Assembly: GCA_035541895.1 (NCBI GenBank)
Contig: DATKMK010000094.1
Coordinates: forward strand, 1-64,000
Length of the DNA stretch: 64,000 nt
Direction: 5' to 3'
Origin: DATKMK01 sp035541895
Lineage (GTDB): Bacteria > Desulfobacterota > Binatia > HRBIN30 > JACQVA1
The notes below the pieces were generated by a model that was not told the DNA's origin, made no database searches, and saw nothing but the letters and a program-made list of their open reading frames with translations. Positions 1-7,594 of the stretch are shown piece after piece (position 1 is the first letter of the stretch; every line of letters begins with the position of its first letter). The translations under genes and the position numbers were made by a program.

Positions 1-1269
1 CGATGATGAGCTGTGACACAACTTAATTTCCCAGAGACAAGCCTCCTCTTCCGCTGTTAGTGGGCGAGCTGTAGCTTGGAGTTTGTCTTGATCAGCCTGA
101 GCAATCCCTCGAAAGAATTTCCATCCAGACTGAGTGAGGGAGTAGTACTTGCCAGTTCGACTTGTTGGGTCACTGTCATCGCGCAGTAGTCCAATCGTGC
201 ACAGTTCTGAAACTGCGTCGAGATAGATCGATCGCAGAGAATGGTCCGTGTCACTCACGAACCAATTCAAGCACTCAAAGGTTAGGTATCCACCGAACGC
301 TTCGTCCGGTATGCAGACTGCTGGCCTTGCAACAAATCGGCATTCCATTATCCATACTTCGCCACGACCATTCATCGCGGACACTACCTCGGTTGCTGCG
401 GCCGAGGGGGTTGGTGGTGTTGGTGGCGATGTTTCGCCCGGGGATGCTCGACCGCGCAGGAGTTCTTTTTCAGCGAGCGATCTCGCTTCGCGTACGGCCG
501 CCCAATCGATAAGAACGTCTTGGTAAATTGCTGTCTCTCCGACGGGACGAACAATCACGCGCAGTTGGTGGCGCGGACCAAGTGCGCGCATAAGATCACC
601 ACTGAAATGTATAAGGCATGTCCATCTCAGTGACTTGGTGTGGCCGCCGGCATCAACCACAACACTCGGAATTATTGTCGTCGAGTCCTCCGTATCAGTT
701 AACGCTGCAAATCCAGCTGTGGGCAGACCAATCGAAGGCACAATAGGCTCAGGTATGACGCGCTTGGGAAGCCCGCGCAGCCGCCGTCTTTCCACAATAG
801 CCGCCCCTACGCCGGGACTAGTCCTACCAGCCAGACTGCTGCCTGGAAGCGAAATTTTCGCATTGCCCAAGTTGTAGATTCTCAAAAAGAAGGCGGCCGT
901 GAACGACCATATGTCCCCTTCGCCGTATTCCCTCAATTCGGCTTCCGCAGGTGTCGGTTGCGTTCCGGGATACGCATCTATTTCGAACGTCGTCGATTGG
1001 GAATGCGTCCGAATAAGCGTGACCAAAATGAGTACCAACAAGGTAATGGCGAACACTGCCCCGGTTGCCGCCCACGGGCTTCGAAGCATGATCGTCAACA
1101 CGCCGATCATCGGAGTGCTGAGAACTGGCGCGATTGTTGACTGAACTGCCTGACTCGAAGCCCAGCGCAAAAGCTCTCTGACCGATGTACCAGCCAGTGT
1201 CGCGCATAAGAGCCACCACCAATGCCAATGCCATCGCAAGGCCCGGCGGGGCCTATTGCCCATGACCAT
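1..1269 (-). CDS. Membrane-anchored hypothetical protein, 3' end cut by window
   Basis: An uninterrupted minus-strand reading frame of 423 codons starts at the ATG at 1269 and runs off the left edge; a TAG lies four codons upstream of that ATG (a second ATG sits at 1263). The N-terminus is basic and Trp-rich, followed by hydrophobic stretches at about residues 44-62 and 68-87 (core AVFAITLLVLILVTLI), so two membrane segments are likely. A soluble region follows, then a Pro/Thr-rich linker (SPPTPPTPS) and a C-terminal part whose YSLTQSGWKFF segment resembles the wing of a winged-helix domain. I do not recognise the family. It diverges from the gene at 1484, which has a similar plan (membrane segment, then a wing-like ITDAGREYL tail), so the two may act together. 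Sustained protein-like composition makes me confident that it is coding, but its function is unknown. Confidence 0.72.
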   Translation of the reverse strand, partial: MVMGNRPRRALRWHWHWWWLLCATLAGTSVRELLRWASSQAVQSTIAPVLSTPMIGVLTIMLRSPWAATGAVFAITLLVLILVTLIRTHSQSTTFEIDAYPGTQPTPAEAELREYGEGDIWSFTAAFFLRIYNLGNAKISLPGSSLAGRTSPGVGAAIVERRRLRGLPKRVIPEPIVPSIGLPTAGFAALTDTEDSTTIIPSVVVDAGGHTKSLRWTCLIHFSGDLMRALGPRHQLRVIVRPVGETAIYQDVLIDWAAVREARSLAEKELLRGRASPGETSPPTPPTPSAAATEVVSAMNGRGEVWIMECRFVARPAVCIPDEAFGGYLTFECLNWFVSDTDHSLRSIYLDAVSELCTIGLLRDDSDPTSRTGKYYSLTQSGWKFFRGIAQADQDKLQATARPLTAEEEACLWEIKLCHSSSS

Positions 1270-1483
1270 TCCGCGCTAAGTGGTCCCGATCCACGGATTC
1301 GGTAGGATGGTGGTTCATCGCCATCGGACTCCCCGCATTCCGACTCCGTACCACTTCCGGCCTGGTCCGGCAAGTATATAAGTACCCAAATCAGGGCAAC
1401 GAACAACGAAGAAAAGGGCGGTGATCGATTTGAAGCGCGAGATCGTTGACCAGGGTGGCGACGGCACCAGCGACTAAGGGACT

Positions 1484-2110
1484 ATGGCGCAGATCGCAGC
1501 ATTGCTTCAGGCCATCGCCTGGCCAGCAGTCACCATCTACGCATTGGTAAGGTACCAAACCGAAATTGCAGATCTTCTCAAACGGATCAGGAGGGCGGCT
1601 GGCGTTGACATCGATCCTCCAACCCAGGAAAAGCCCGTCGACACACCATCGCTGTTGCCGTCAACCGCCTCCGATGCGCTGCCGCCGCTTCCTAAAACCG
1701 CAAGCACGATCTTTTGGGAAGACCAGATAAAGCGGGTTCCCCAGTTCACTACTGCGACACCCGCCGCCAGGGAGGAATTCCTCATCACTCTCGCGGCCCG
1801 GGCAATTCTCTTCAACCAGTTTGAGCAAGTTGAAGGAAGTATCTGGGCAAGCCAGCTGCGGCTTCTGGAGCATGTTAACCTTCACCATGATGGTGTAGCG
1901 CTCCTCGATCTCAGGCACCTCTTCTACGACCCCGCTGCGGCCGCGTTTTCGCCTGCCTTCACCAATTACTCCTTCGAACAGTACCTCACATTTCTAACCA
2001 GTCGCGCTTTCATCGTGATTGAAGATGGTCGCGTCACCATAACCGATGCTGGCCGTGAGTATTTGACATGGCGCATCGAACAAAGACGCCCCCCAAAACT
2101 TGCCGGGTAG
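1484..2110 (+). CDS. Hypothetical protein with N-terminal membrane segment and winged-helix-like tail
   Basis: This 208-residue protein starts at an ATG preceded by CTAAGGGACT, a close purine-rich site. Residues 3-23 (IAALLQAIAWPAVTIYALVR) form one hydrophobic segment, which suggests a membrane anchor with a short outside N-terminus. A basic helix and a Pro/Ser-rich linker (about residues 45-70) follow, then a mostly helical domain and a C-terminal stretch with the pattern VTITDAGREYL, typical of the beta-wing of winged-helix folds. I do not recognise a named family. It is transcribed away from the membrane protein ending at the window edge, with 214 bp between the start codons. A role as a signal-transducing partner of that protein is possible but is only inferred from layout and shared architecture. 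Confidence 0.7.
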   Translation: MAQIAALLQAIAWPAVTIYALVRYQTEIADLLKRIRRAAGVDIDPPTQEKPVDTPSLLPSTASDALPPLPKTASTIFWEDQIKRVPQFTTATPAAREEFLITLAARAILFNQFEQVEGSIWASQLRLLEHVNLHHDGVALLDLRHLFYDPAAAAFSPAFTNYSFEQYLTFLTSRAFIVIEDGRVTITDAGREYLTWRIEQRRPPKLAG

Positions 2111-2141
2111 TCGCCACCCCCCCGCCTAACGAACCACGTTC

Positions 2142-2163
2142 GGCGCGACTTCGACGTCGCGCC
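2142..2163. promoter_or_regulatory. Perfect 8 bp inverted repeat upstream of the toxin-antitoxin pair
   Basis: GGCGCGAC and GTCGCGCC flank a 6-nt spacer. The element lies 31 bp after the preceding stop codon and 71 bp before the antitoxin ATG. It could end transcription of the upstream gene, though there is no T-run, or it could be the operator at which the antitoxin complex autoregulates. The palindrome is seen directly; its function is inferred. Confidence 0.4.
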
Positions 2164-2234
2164 TGCGCATGACTATTGGGCCACGAGTCGACGAAGGTGA
2201 AGGAGCTGTGGTACGAACGGTTTCGGAGGCGCTC

Positions 2235-2465
2235 ATGGAAGTCTTCCCCGGAATATCGATGGACCCAGCTATCCGGTTTGGAAAGCCGTGTATCAGTGGG
2301 ACTCGCGTCGATGTGGCAACCGTCGTCGGTGCCCTTGCGGCAGGCGACAGTTTCGAAGCTGTCGAAGACGCGTACGGGCTCACGCATGAGCAGCTTCTGT
2401 CCGCGCTCCGATATGCGGCCCACCTGGCCGCACACCTTCCGCCAGCGGTCAAAGCCGCCTCGTGA
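2235..2465 (+). CDS. DUF433 antitoxin
   Basis: This 76-residue protein carries the DUF433 signature GKPCISGTRV near residue 15, followed by the helical segment typical of this small DNA-binding antitoxin family (about 70-80 residues). The start was chosen at ATG 2235 because GGAGG at 2225-2229 sits 5 nt upstream and the resulting length fits the family; an in-frame ATG at 2169 would add 22 residues with no family similarity. The stop overlaps the GTG start of the next gene by 4 bp (GTGA), which implies translational coupling. In known pairs of this kind the DUF433 protein neutralises a DUF5615 PIN-like toxin and represses its own promoter. The family assignment is firm; toxicity is not shown by sequence. 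Confidence 0.85.
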   Translation: MEVFPGISMDPAIRFGKPCISGTRVDVATVVGALAAGDSFEAVEDAYGLTHEQLLSALRYAAHLAAHLPPAVKAAS

Positions 2466-2827
2466 AGATTCTGCTCGACGAGAACTTCCCACTGCCGCTG
2501 TATCATCGTCTGCAGGCAGCTGGGCACGATGCGGAACATATCATCGCGCTCGGCCAGCGCGGCCTTCCAGACTCAGCGATTCGCGAGCGGCTCGCTGCGG
2601 AGGAGATCGTCTTCCTCACGCAGGATACGGAATTTGAGGATCTGCCCTCGGCCTATCGTGGGATCGTAATCATCTCGCGCGTCTCGCAGAGTTTACCCAT
2701 CGCGGCGCGCGTCGACATTTGGTTCCAAGCTCTCGATGATTTTCTAGCGCGGCCGACAGCCGGCAAACTGTTCGATCTGCTGGAGAACGGTGACATCGTG
2801 GCGTGGGAAATCCACGATTTGGAGTAG
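2462..2827 (+). CDS. DUF5615 PIN-like toxin
   Basis: This 121-residue protein starts at a GTG overlapping the antitoxin stop. It begins MKILLDENF, the DUF5615 hallmark in which the acidic LLDEN motif supplies a PIN-domain catalytic aspartate. A second acidic cluster, TQDTEFEDL, lies near residue 60 and matches the conserved D.D motif of the family. It is therefore likely a Mg-dependent ribonuclease, the toxin of a type II toxin-antitoxin pair with the DUF433 protein directly upstream. Length and motifs are intact, so the pair appears functional. The target RNA cannot be inferred. The next gene is convergent and 78 bp away. Confidence 0.87.
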   Translation: MKILLDENFPLPLYHRLQAAGHDAEHIIALGQRGLPDSAIRERLAAEEIVFLTQDTEFEDLPSAYRGIVIISRVSQSLPIAARVDIWFQALDDFLARPTAGKLFDLLENGDIVAWEIHDLE

Positions 2828-2905
2828 GTCCCCGACGACTCGGGTTGCAAGCGGCGAGCTGAACAGGGGCCGCGACCGCGGACGAGCACCAGTCACCAGC
2901 ACCAC

Positions 2906-4051
2906 TCACGTGCCTCTCGGCAACCCGAGGACGCGCTGCGCCACTATGTTCCGTTGCACTTCGCTGGTGCCGCCGGCGATGGTCATCGAGCGGTCATAGA
3001 GGAATTGATAGTGCCAGCGGCCGTGATCGGGGGTGCGATGGCTGCCTTCCCACAGTTCGCCGTAGGCGCCGAGCATGTCGACGCCGGTTTCGGAGAAGCG
3101 TTGCGACAGCTCGGTCGAGAACAACTTCATCGCCGCCGACATGTGGATGTTGATGCGGCCGTGCAATTGATCGCTCATCGCGCGCAGTCCGAAGGCCTTG
3201 GTGATCTGCGCTTTGATCGCGAGATCGCCGAGCCGCTGCCGCCACAGCGGATCGATCGACGCGCCGCGCTTGTGCGCCAGGTGCACCAGCCGCTCCATCG
3301 TCTGATCCGCGCGAATCGAGCCGGCGATGCCGCTGCGCTCGTTGATCAGCGCCGACGAGACGATCTCCCAGCCCTGCCCTTCGGCGCCGAGCCGGTTGGT
3401 GACCGGCACGCGCACGTCGTGCATGAACACTTCGTTGAACTCGCAATCGCCGGTGATCTGCTTGATCGGCCGGATCTCGACGCCAGGCGATTTGAGATCC
3501 ATCAGCAGCAAGCTGAGCCCCGCCCATTTCTTGCCTTCGCTCGACGTGCGCACGAGCACGAAATACCAGTCGGAAATGTGGGCCAGCGTGGTCCACACCT
3601 TCTGGCCGTTGACGACGTAGTCGTCGCCGTCGCGCTCGGCTTTGCACTTCGCCGCAGCCATGTCGCTGCCTGAACCGGGCTCGGAATAACCCGTCGCCCA
3701 GATTTCCTCGGCGTTGAGGATGGGGCCGAGGAAGCGCTTCTTCTGCTCTTCGGTGCCGTAGCGAATGATCGCGGGGCCGACCCACCAGATCGCCATCGCG
3801 TTGATTGGCCCCGGCGCATTGGCACGCGCCAGCTCTTCGTTGAGAATCGCCTGCTCCATCGGTGACAGGCCGGCACCGCCGTATTCCTTCGGCCAGCCGG
3901 CACCGAGATAGCCGGCCTGATGCAGCCGGCGCTGCCACGCGCGCATGCCGTCGAGATCGCGCCGGTCTTCGCCCTTCGGCGCGTTGTCCGCGATCCATTG
4001 GCGCACCTTCGTGCGAAACGCATCCTCTTCCAATGTATAGCTCAGATCCAT
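2906..4051 (-). CDS. Acyl-CoA dehydrogenase, FadE-like
   Basis: A FAD-dependent acyl-CoA dehydrogenase of 381 residues, which introduces an alpha,beta double bond into an acyl-CoA. The family pattern is clear: an N-terminal helical domain, the FAD-binding stretch GYSEPGSGSDMA near residue 125, VNGQKVWTT in the beta domain, HDVRVPVTN, and the C-terminal signature GGTSEVQRNI before VLGLPR. Start at ATG 4051 was chosen because AGGAG lies 7 nt upstream; an in-frame start 54 bp earlier adds non-homologous residues. The short-chain-type catalytic Glu in the YEG position is Ala here (TIAGGTSE), as in many long-chain, steroid or heteromeric FadE branches, so the catalytic base may lie elsewhere. It diverges from the carboxylase operon across a 690 bp gap. 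Substrate unknown. Confidence 0.92.
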   Translation of the reverse strand: MDLSYTLEEDAFRTKVRQWIADNAPKGEDRRDLDGMRAWQRRLHQAGYLGAGWPKEYGGAGLSPMEQAILNEELARANAPGPINAMAIWWVGPAIIRYGTEEQKKRFLGPILNAEEIWATGYSEPGSGSDMAAAKCKAERDGDDYVVNGQKVWTTLAHISDWYFVLVRTSSEGKKWAGLSLLLMDLKSPGVEIRPIKQITGDCEFNEVFMHDVRVPVTNRLGAEGQGWEIVSSALINERSGIAGSIRADQTMERLVHLAHKRGASIDPLWRQRLGDLAIKAQITKAFGLRAMSDQLHGRINIHMSAAMKLFSTELSQRFSETGVDMLGAYGELWEGSHRTPDHGRWHYQFLYDRSMTIAGGTSEVQRNIVAQRVLGLPRGT

Positions 4052-4156
4052 GACGGAACTCCTGCCGAATGATTCGTCGGTTGCGGCCGATAGCAACTCG
4101 CGCACGGCGAGGTCAAGCTATCAGAGGGTCGGTGCGACGCAAGGGCGGTGCATTCC

Positions 4157-4188
4157 TGAGGAGAAAACCGGGCGCGGTTTTCTCCTCA
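4157..4188. repeat. Perfect 14 bp hairpin, copy 1
   Basis: TGAGGAGAAAACCG and its exact complement CGGTTTTCTCCTCA flank a 4-nt loop (GGCG). The stem is perfect over 14 bp. A related hairpin lies at 4568-4599. The internal AAAACCG/CGGTTTT makes it look like a REP-type or mobile palindrome rather than a standard terminator. Confidence 0.75.
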
Positions 4189-4567
4189 GACTCCTCTTTC
4201 GCTTCCGCTCCGCTCGCTCTGGGCCGCTGCCTCCCGAGTCGGCCTCACGCGACTGCAGCACGCAGGCAGCGTCGGGCTGCGCTACCAATAGTGGGCTGGT
4301 CGCCGCAATCGGTGGCCTCTGGGCTCTGTGGATTGAACGCCGCACGCTCCATCGTGGAACCCGCTCCGCTCTTCTCCTGCCGGGCATCCGACTCCAACGA
4401 TTGCGAGCATCACCAACGCCGTCGCATTTCCGGAGAGGCTGACACTCGCGCTTCAATGCCCGCCATTCGCGGCAGCGCGGCGGTGTCGATGCTTGAGACT
4501 GTCGCGCGAGACCGACTCACCATCACGCGGCCCATTTGCCCGGCTCCGGGGGCCGGAGAGGAGAGCC

Positions 4568-4599
4568 CGAGAGGCGAACCGGCCGCGGTTCTCCTCTCG
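4568..4599. repeat. 14 bp hairpin, copy 2, one mismatch
   Basis: CGAGAGGCGAACCG pairs with CGGTTCTCCTCTCG across a 4-nt loop (GCCG), with a single mismatch. Arm composition, arm length and loop length match the hairpin at 4157-4188, so the two belong to one repeat family. It is followed by G/C-rich tracts up to the start of the dehydrogenase leader. Confidence 0.7.
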
Positions 4600-4741
4600 C
4601 AGGGGTGCAGGGGCGCAGCCCCGCAACCGGCGGTTGGGGCCCATCCTGACGCCTGCGCGAAGAACCGTGAAGCCACGGCGCCGCCGATTGACCTGGCCAC
4701 CGCATCCGGTAGAAGATCCCCGCCCGCCGAAGGAGACCTAC

Positions 4742-5896
4742 ATGTACACCCCTGGCGAAGACATCTACGGCAGCCGCGAGCATCAGGCGTTTCGCGATAC
4801 GGTACGCAAGTTCGTCCAAACCGAGCTGGCCCCGCGCGCGCGCGAGTTCGACAAGATGGGCCGCCTCGACAAGTCGCTGTATCGCAAGATGGGCGACCTC
4901 GGCTTGCTCGGCATCCGCTACGACGCTCAGTACGGGGGCCAGGGACTCGACTATTCGTACCAGGCGATCTTCCTCGAAGAGTTGGCGCTGTCCGATAACG
5001 CCGGCGTGACCATGGGCATCAGCGTCCACACCGACATGGCGACGCCCGCGCTGGCGCGTTTCGGAACCGAGGAACTCAAACGCAAGTATCTCGTCCCGGC
5101 GATCAAGGGCGAGCAAGTGGCGGCGATCGCCGTTACCGAGCCATCGGCCGGCTCCGACGTCGCGCGCATCAAAACCCGCGCCGTGCGCGACGGCGACCAG
5201 TGGGTGATCAACGGTTCGAAAATCTACATCACCAACGCCGCCACGGCAGATTGGCTCTGCCTCCTCGCCGTCACCGACCCCGACGCCGGCTACGGCGGCT
5301 TCAGTCAGATCATCGTGCCGACCGACTCGCCCGGCTTCAGCTACGAGCTGCTCGACAAGATCGGCAACAAAGGCTCCGACACCGGCCTGCTCTTCTTCGA
5401 CGACGTGCGCGTTCCCGTCTCCAACACCATCGGCGATGCGCAACGCGGCTTCCAGCAGCAGATGATGCAGTTCCAAGACGAGCGCATGGTGGTTGTCTGC
5501 ACCTCCCCGGTGACTGCACAACGCTTGTGGGGGCAGACGCTCGAACACTGCCAGCAGCGCGTCGCGTTCGGCAAACCGCTGTCGAAGATGCAGGTCAACG
5601 CCTTCAAGTTCGTCGACATGAAGATCCAGATCGAAGCGGCGCAGGAGTTCGCGCACCGCTGCATTCGGCGCATGATGCGCAACGAGGACGCCTCACTCGA
5701 CATCTCGATGTGCAAGGTCTTCTGCACCACCATGCATCAGTACGTCGCCACCACCTGCATGCAGTTGTGGGGCGGCGCCGGATACATGTACGAGAATCCC
5801 GCCGGCCGCGCCTTCGTCGATTCCCGCCTGGCTTCCATCGGAGGCGGCGCCGACGAAGTCATGAAGCAGGTGGTGGCGAAGATGATGGGGATCTGA
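4742..5896 (+). CDS. Acyl-CoA dehydrogenase, first gene of carboxylase operon
   Basis: This 384-residue FAD acyl-CoA dehydrogenase starts at ATG 4742, set by AAGGAG about 6 nt upstream. Motifs: AVTEPSAGSDVA (flavin binding, near residue 130), INGSKIYITN, DDVRVPVSN, QDERMVV and GGAGYMYENPAGRAFVDSR close to the C-terminus. It most resembles the isovaleryl, citronellyl and long-chain dehydrogenase branch. Its position directly before a biotin carboxylase pair, a hydratase and an AtuA homologue suggests that it makes the 2-enoyl-CoA (3-methylcrotonyl-, cis-geranyl- or a similar beta-methyl enoyl-CoA) that the carboxylase then uses. The terminal GGADEVM replaces the usual GGTNEIM. The exact substrate cannot be decided from sequence. 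Confidence 0.9.
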   Translation: MYTPGEDIYGSREHQAFRDTVRKFVQTELAPRAREFDKMGRLDKSLYRKMGDLGLLGIRYDAQYGGQGLDYSYQAIFLEELALSDNAGVTMGISVHTDMATPALARFGTEELKRKYLVPAIKGEQVAAIAVTEPSAGSDVARIKTRAVRDGDQWVINGSKIYITNAATADWLCLLAVTDPDAGYGGFSQIIVPTDSPGFSYELLDKIGNKGSDTGLLFFDDVRVPVSNTIGDAQRGFQQQMMQFQDERMVVVCTSPVTAQRLWGQTLEHCQQRVAFGKPLSKMQVNAFKFVDMKIQIEAAQEFAHRCIRRMMRNEDASLDISMCKVFCTTMHQYVATTCMQLWGGAGYMYENPAGRAFVDSRLASIGGGADEVMKQVVAKMMGI

Positions 5897-5995
5897 CGAG
5901 GTCGCAGATGGTCGATCGCATATGGCATACGGCCGGAGGCGCTCGGGAGGACGTTCGGCGATACGCGATGAGCGATAGGCCATAGCCGATCAGCC

Positions 5996-7591
5996 ATGCC
6001 CGTCCTGCCTACCCGCGTCGATCCCCGCTCGGAAGCGTATCGCGTCAACTACGACGCGATGACCGCGCAGGTGCGCTACCTCAACGAGCAGCTCGCGCTC
6101 GCCCGCGCCGGCGGCGGCGAGAAGTACGTCACCCGTCATCGCCAGCGTGGAAAACTGATGGTGCGCGAACGGATCGAGCTGCTGCTCGATCGCGACGCGC
6201 CGTTTCTCGAACTCTCACCGCTCGCGGGTTGGGGCACGGAGTACGCGCTCGGCGGGAGCATGGTCACCGGCATCGGAGTCGTCAGCGGCGTCGAGTGCAT
6301 GATTTTCGCCAATGACCCGACCGTGAAGGGCGGCGCGTCGAATCCAATCACGCTCGACAAGAGCTTCCGCGCCATGGACATCGCCGAGCACAACTGTTTG
6401 CCCATCATCAACCTCACCGAGTCGGCGGGCGCCGATCTGCCCGAGCAGGCGAAAATCTTCGTACGCGGCGGCCGCACCTTCCGCGATCTCACGCGGCGCT
6501 CGGCGGAACGCATTCCGACCGTGTGCCTGGTGTTCGGCAATTCGACCGCCGGCGGCGCGTACGTGCCGGGGATGTCGGATTACGTCGTGATGGTGAAAGG
6601 CGGCGCGAAAGTGTTCCTCGGCGGACCGCCGTTGGTGAAGATGGCGATCAACGAAGACGCCGACGAGGAAACACTCGGCGGCGCGGAGATGCACAGCCGG
6701 CTCTCCGGCGTCTCCGACTATCTCGCCGACAACGAAGTCGATGCGATTCGCATCGGGCGCGACATCATCGCGCATGTGAACTGGCGCAAGTTGGGCCACG
6801 CGAAGATGGTTACCCCGGCGGAACCCAAGTACGATCCCGACGAGCTGCTCGGCATCGGCTCAATCGATGTGCGCAAGCCGTTCGAGGTGCGCGAAGTCAT
6901 CGCCCGCATCGTCGACGGCTCGCGCTTCGAAGAGTTCAAGACCAACTACGGCACCACGTTGGTCACCGGCTGGGCGCACCTGCACGGCTATCCGATCGGC
7001 ATTCTCGGCAATAATGGCATCCTGTTTTCCGAGTCGTCCGAAAAAGCCGCGCAGTTCGTTCAGTTGTGCAACAAGATCGACGTGCCGCTGCTGTTTCTCC
7101 AAAACATCACCGGCTACATGGTCGGCACCCAGTACGAACAAGGCGGCATCATCAAGGACGGCGCCAAGATGATCAACGCGGTCTCGAACTCGGCGGTGCC
7201 GATGTTCACCGTGATGATCGGCAGCTCGTACGGCGCCGGCAACTACGGCATGTGCGGGCGTGCCTACGATCCCCGGTTTTTGTTCACGTGGCCGAATCAC
7301 CGCATCGCGGTGATGGGCCCGGAGCAGCTCGCCGGTGTCATGTCGATCGTCCGCCGCCAAGCCGCCGAGCGTTCGGGTCAGCCCTACGACGAAGCGCAGG
7401 ACGCGATGATTCGGCAGATGGTGATCGAGCAGATCGACAAGGAGTCGAACGCGTTCTACGCCACCGGACGCATCTGGGACGACGGCGTGATCGATCCGCG
7501 CGACACCCGCACCGCGCTCGGCATCGCGCTCAGCGCCGCATTCACCAACGTCGTCAAAGGCAGCGATACCTTCGGCGTGTTTCGGATGTGA
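5996..7591 (+). CDS. Acyl-CoA carboxylase beta (carboxyltransferase) subunit, methylcrotonyl/geranyl-CoA type
   Basis: A 531-residue carboxyltransferase subunit of a biotin-dependent acyl-CoA carboxylase, which moves CO2 from biotin to an enoyl-CoA. Visible motifs are RGKLMVRERIELLLD at the N-terminus, STAGGAYVPGMSDY in the first crotonase-like half, FLQNITGYMVG, and SSYGAGNYGMCGRAYDPRF in the second half. Overall it follows the LiuB/AtuC branch rather than the propionyl-CoA branch. The region after LTESAGADLP lacks the longer insertion familiar from LiuB, so substrate choice is open. The 99 bp leader carries short self-complementary ATCGC/GCGAT and GGCCATAGCC elements and a poor ribosome site. 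Only 3 nt separate it from the alpha subunit. Confidence 0.93.
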   Translation: MPVLPTRVDPRSEAYRVNYDAMTAQVRYLNEQLALARAGGGEKYVTRHRQRGKLMVRERIELLLDRDAPFLELSPLAGWGTEYALGGSMVTGIGVVSGVECMIFANDPTVKGGASNPITLDKSFRAMDIAEHNCLPIINLTESAGADLPEQAKIFVRGGRTFRDLTRRSAERIPTVCLVFGNSTAGGAYVPGMSDYVVMVKGGAKVFLGGPPLVKMAINEDADEETLGGAEMHSRLSGVSDYLADNEVDAIRIGRDIIAHVNWRKLGHAKMVTPAEPKYDPDELLGIGSIDVRKPFEVREVIARIVDGSRFEEFKTNYGTTLVTGWAHLHGYPIGILGNNGILFSESSEKAAQFVQLCNKIDVPLLFLQNITGYMVGTQYEQGGIIKDGAKMINAVSNSAVPMFTVMIGSSYGAGNYGMCGRAYDPRFLFTWPNHRIAVMGPEQLAGVMSIVRRQAAERSGQPYDEAQDAMIRQMVIEQIDKESNAFYATGRIWDDGVIDPRDTRTALGIALSAAFTNVVKGSDTFGVFRM

Positions 7592-7594
7592 GCG

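Larger units (their letters stand above)
4052..4741. other. 690 bp gene-free divergent intergenic region
   Basis: No reading frame here has convincing protein character; open frames reaching into the downstream dehydrogenase have Arg/Pro/Ser-rich, homology-free N-termini. The region holds two hairpins of shared sequence (listed separately) about 400 bp apart. The end contains AAGGAG 8 nt upstream of the ATG at 4742. Promoters for both diverging acyl-CoA dehydrogenase genes must lie here, but I cannot pick them out with confidence. Confidence 0.6.

Noticed and set aside
4069..4998. Open frame covering the gap before the dehydrogenase
   Set aside because: It runs out of frame into the dehydrogenase and passes through both hairpins; no homology or ribosome site.
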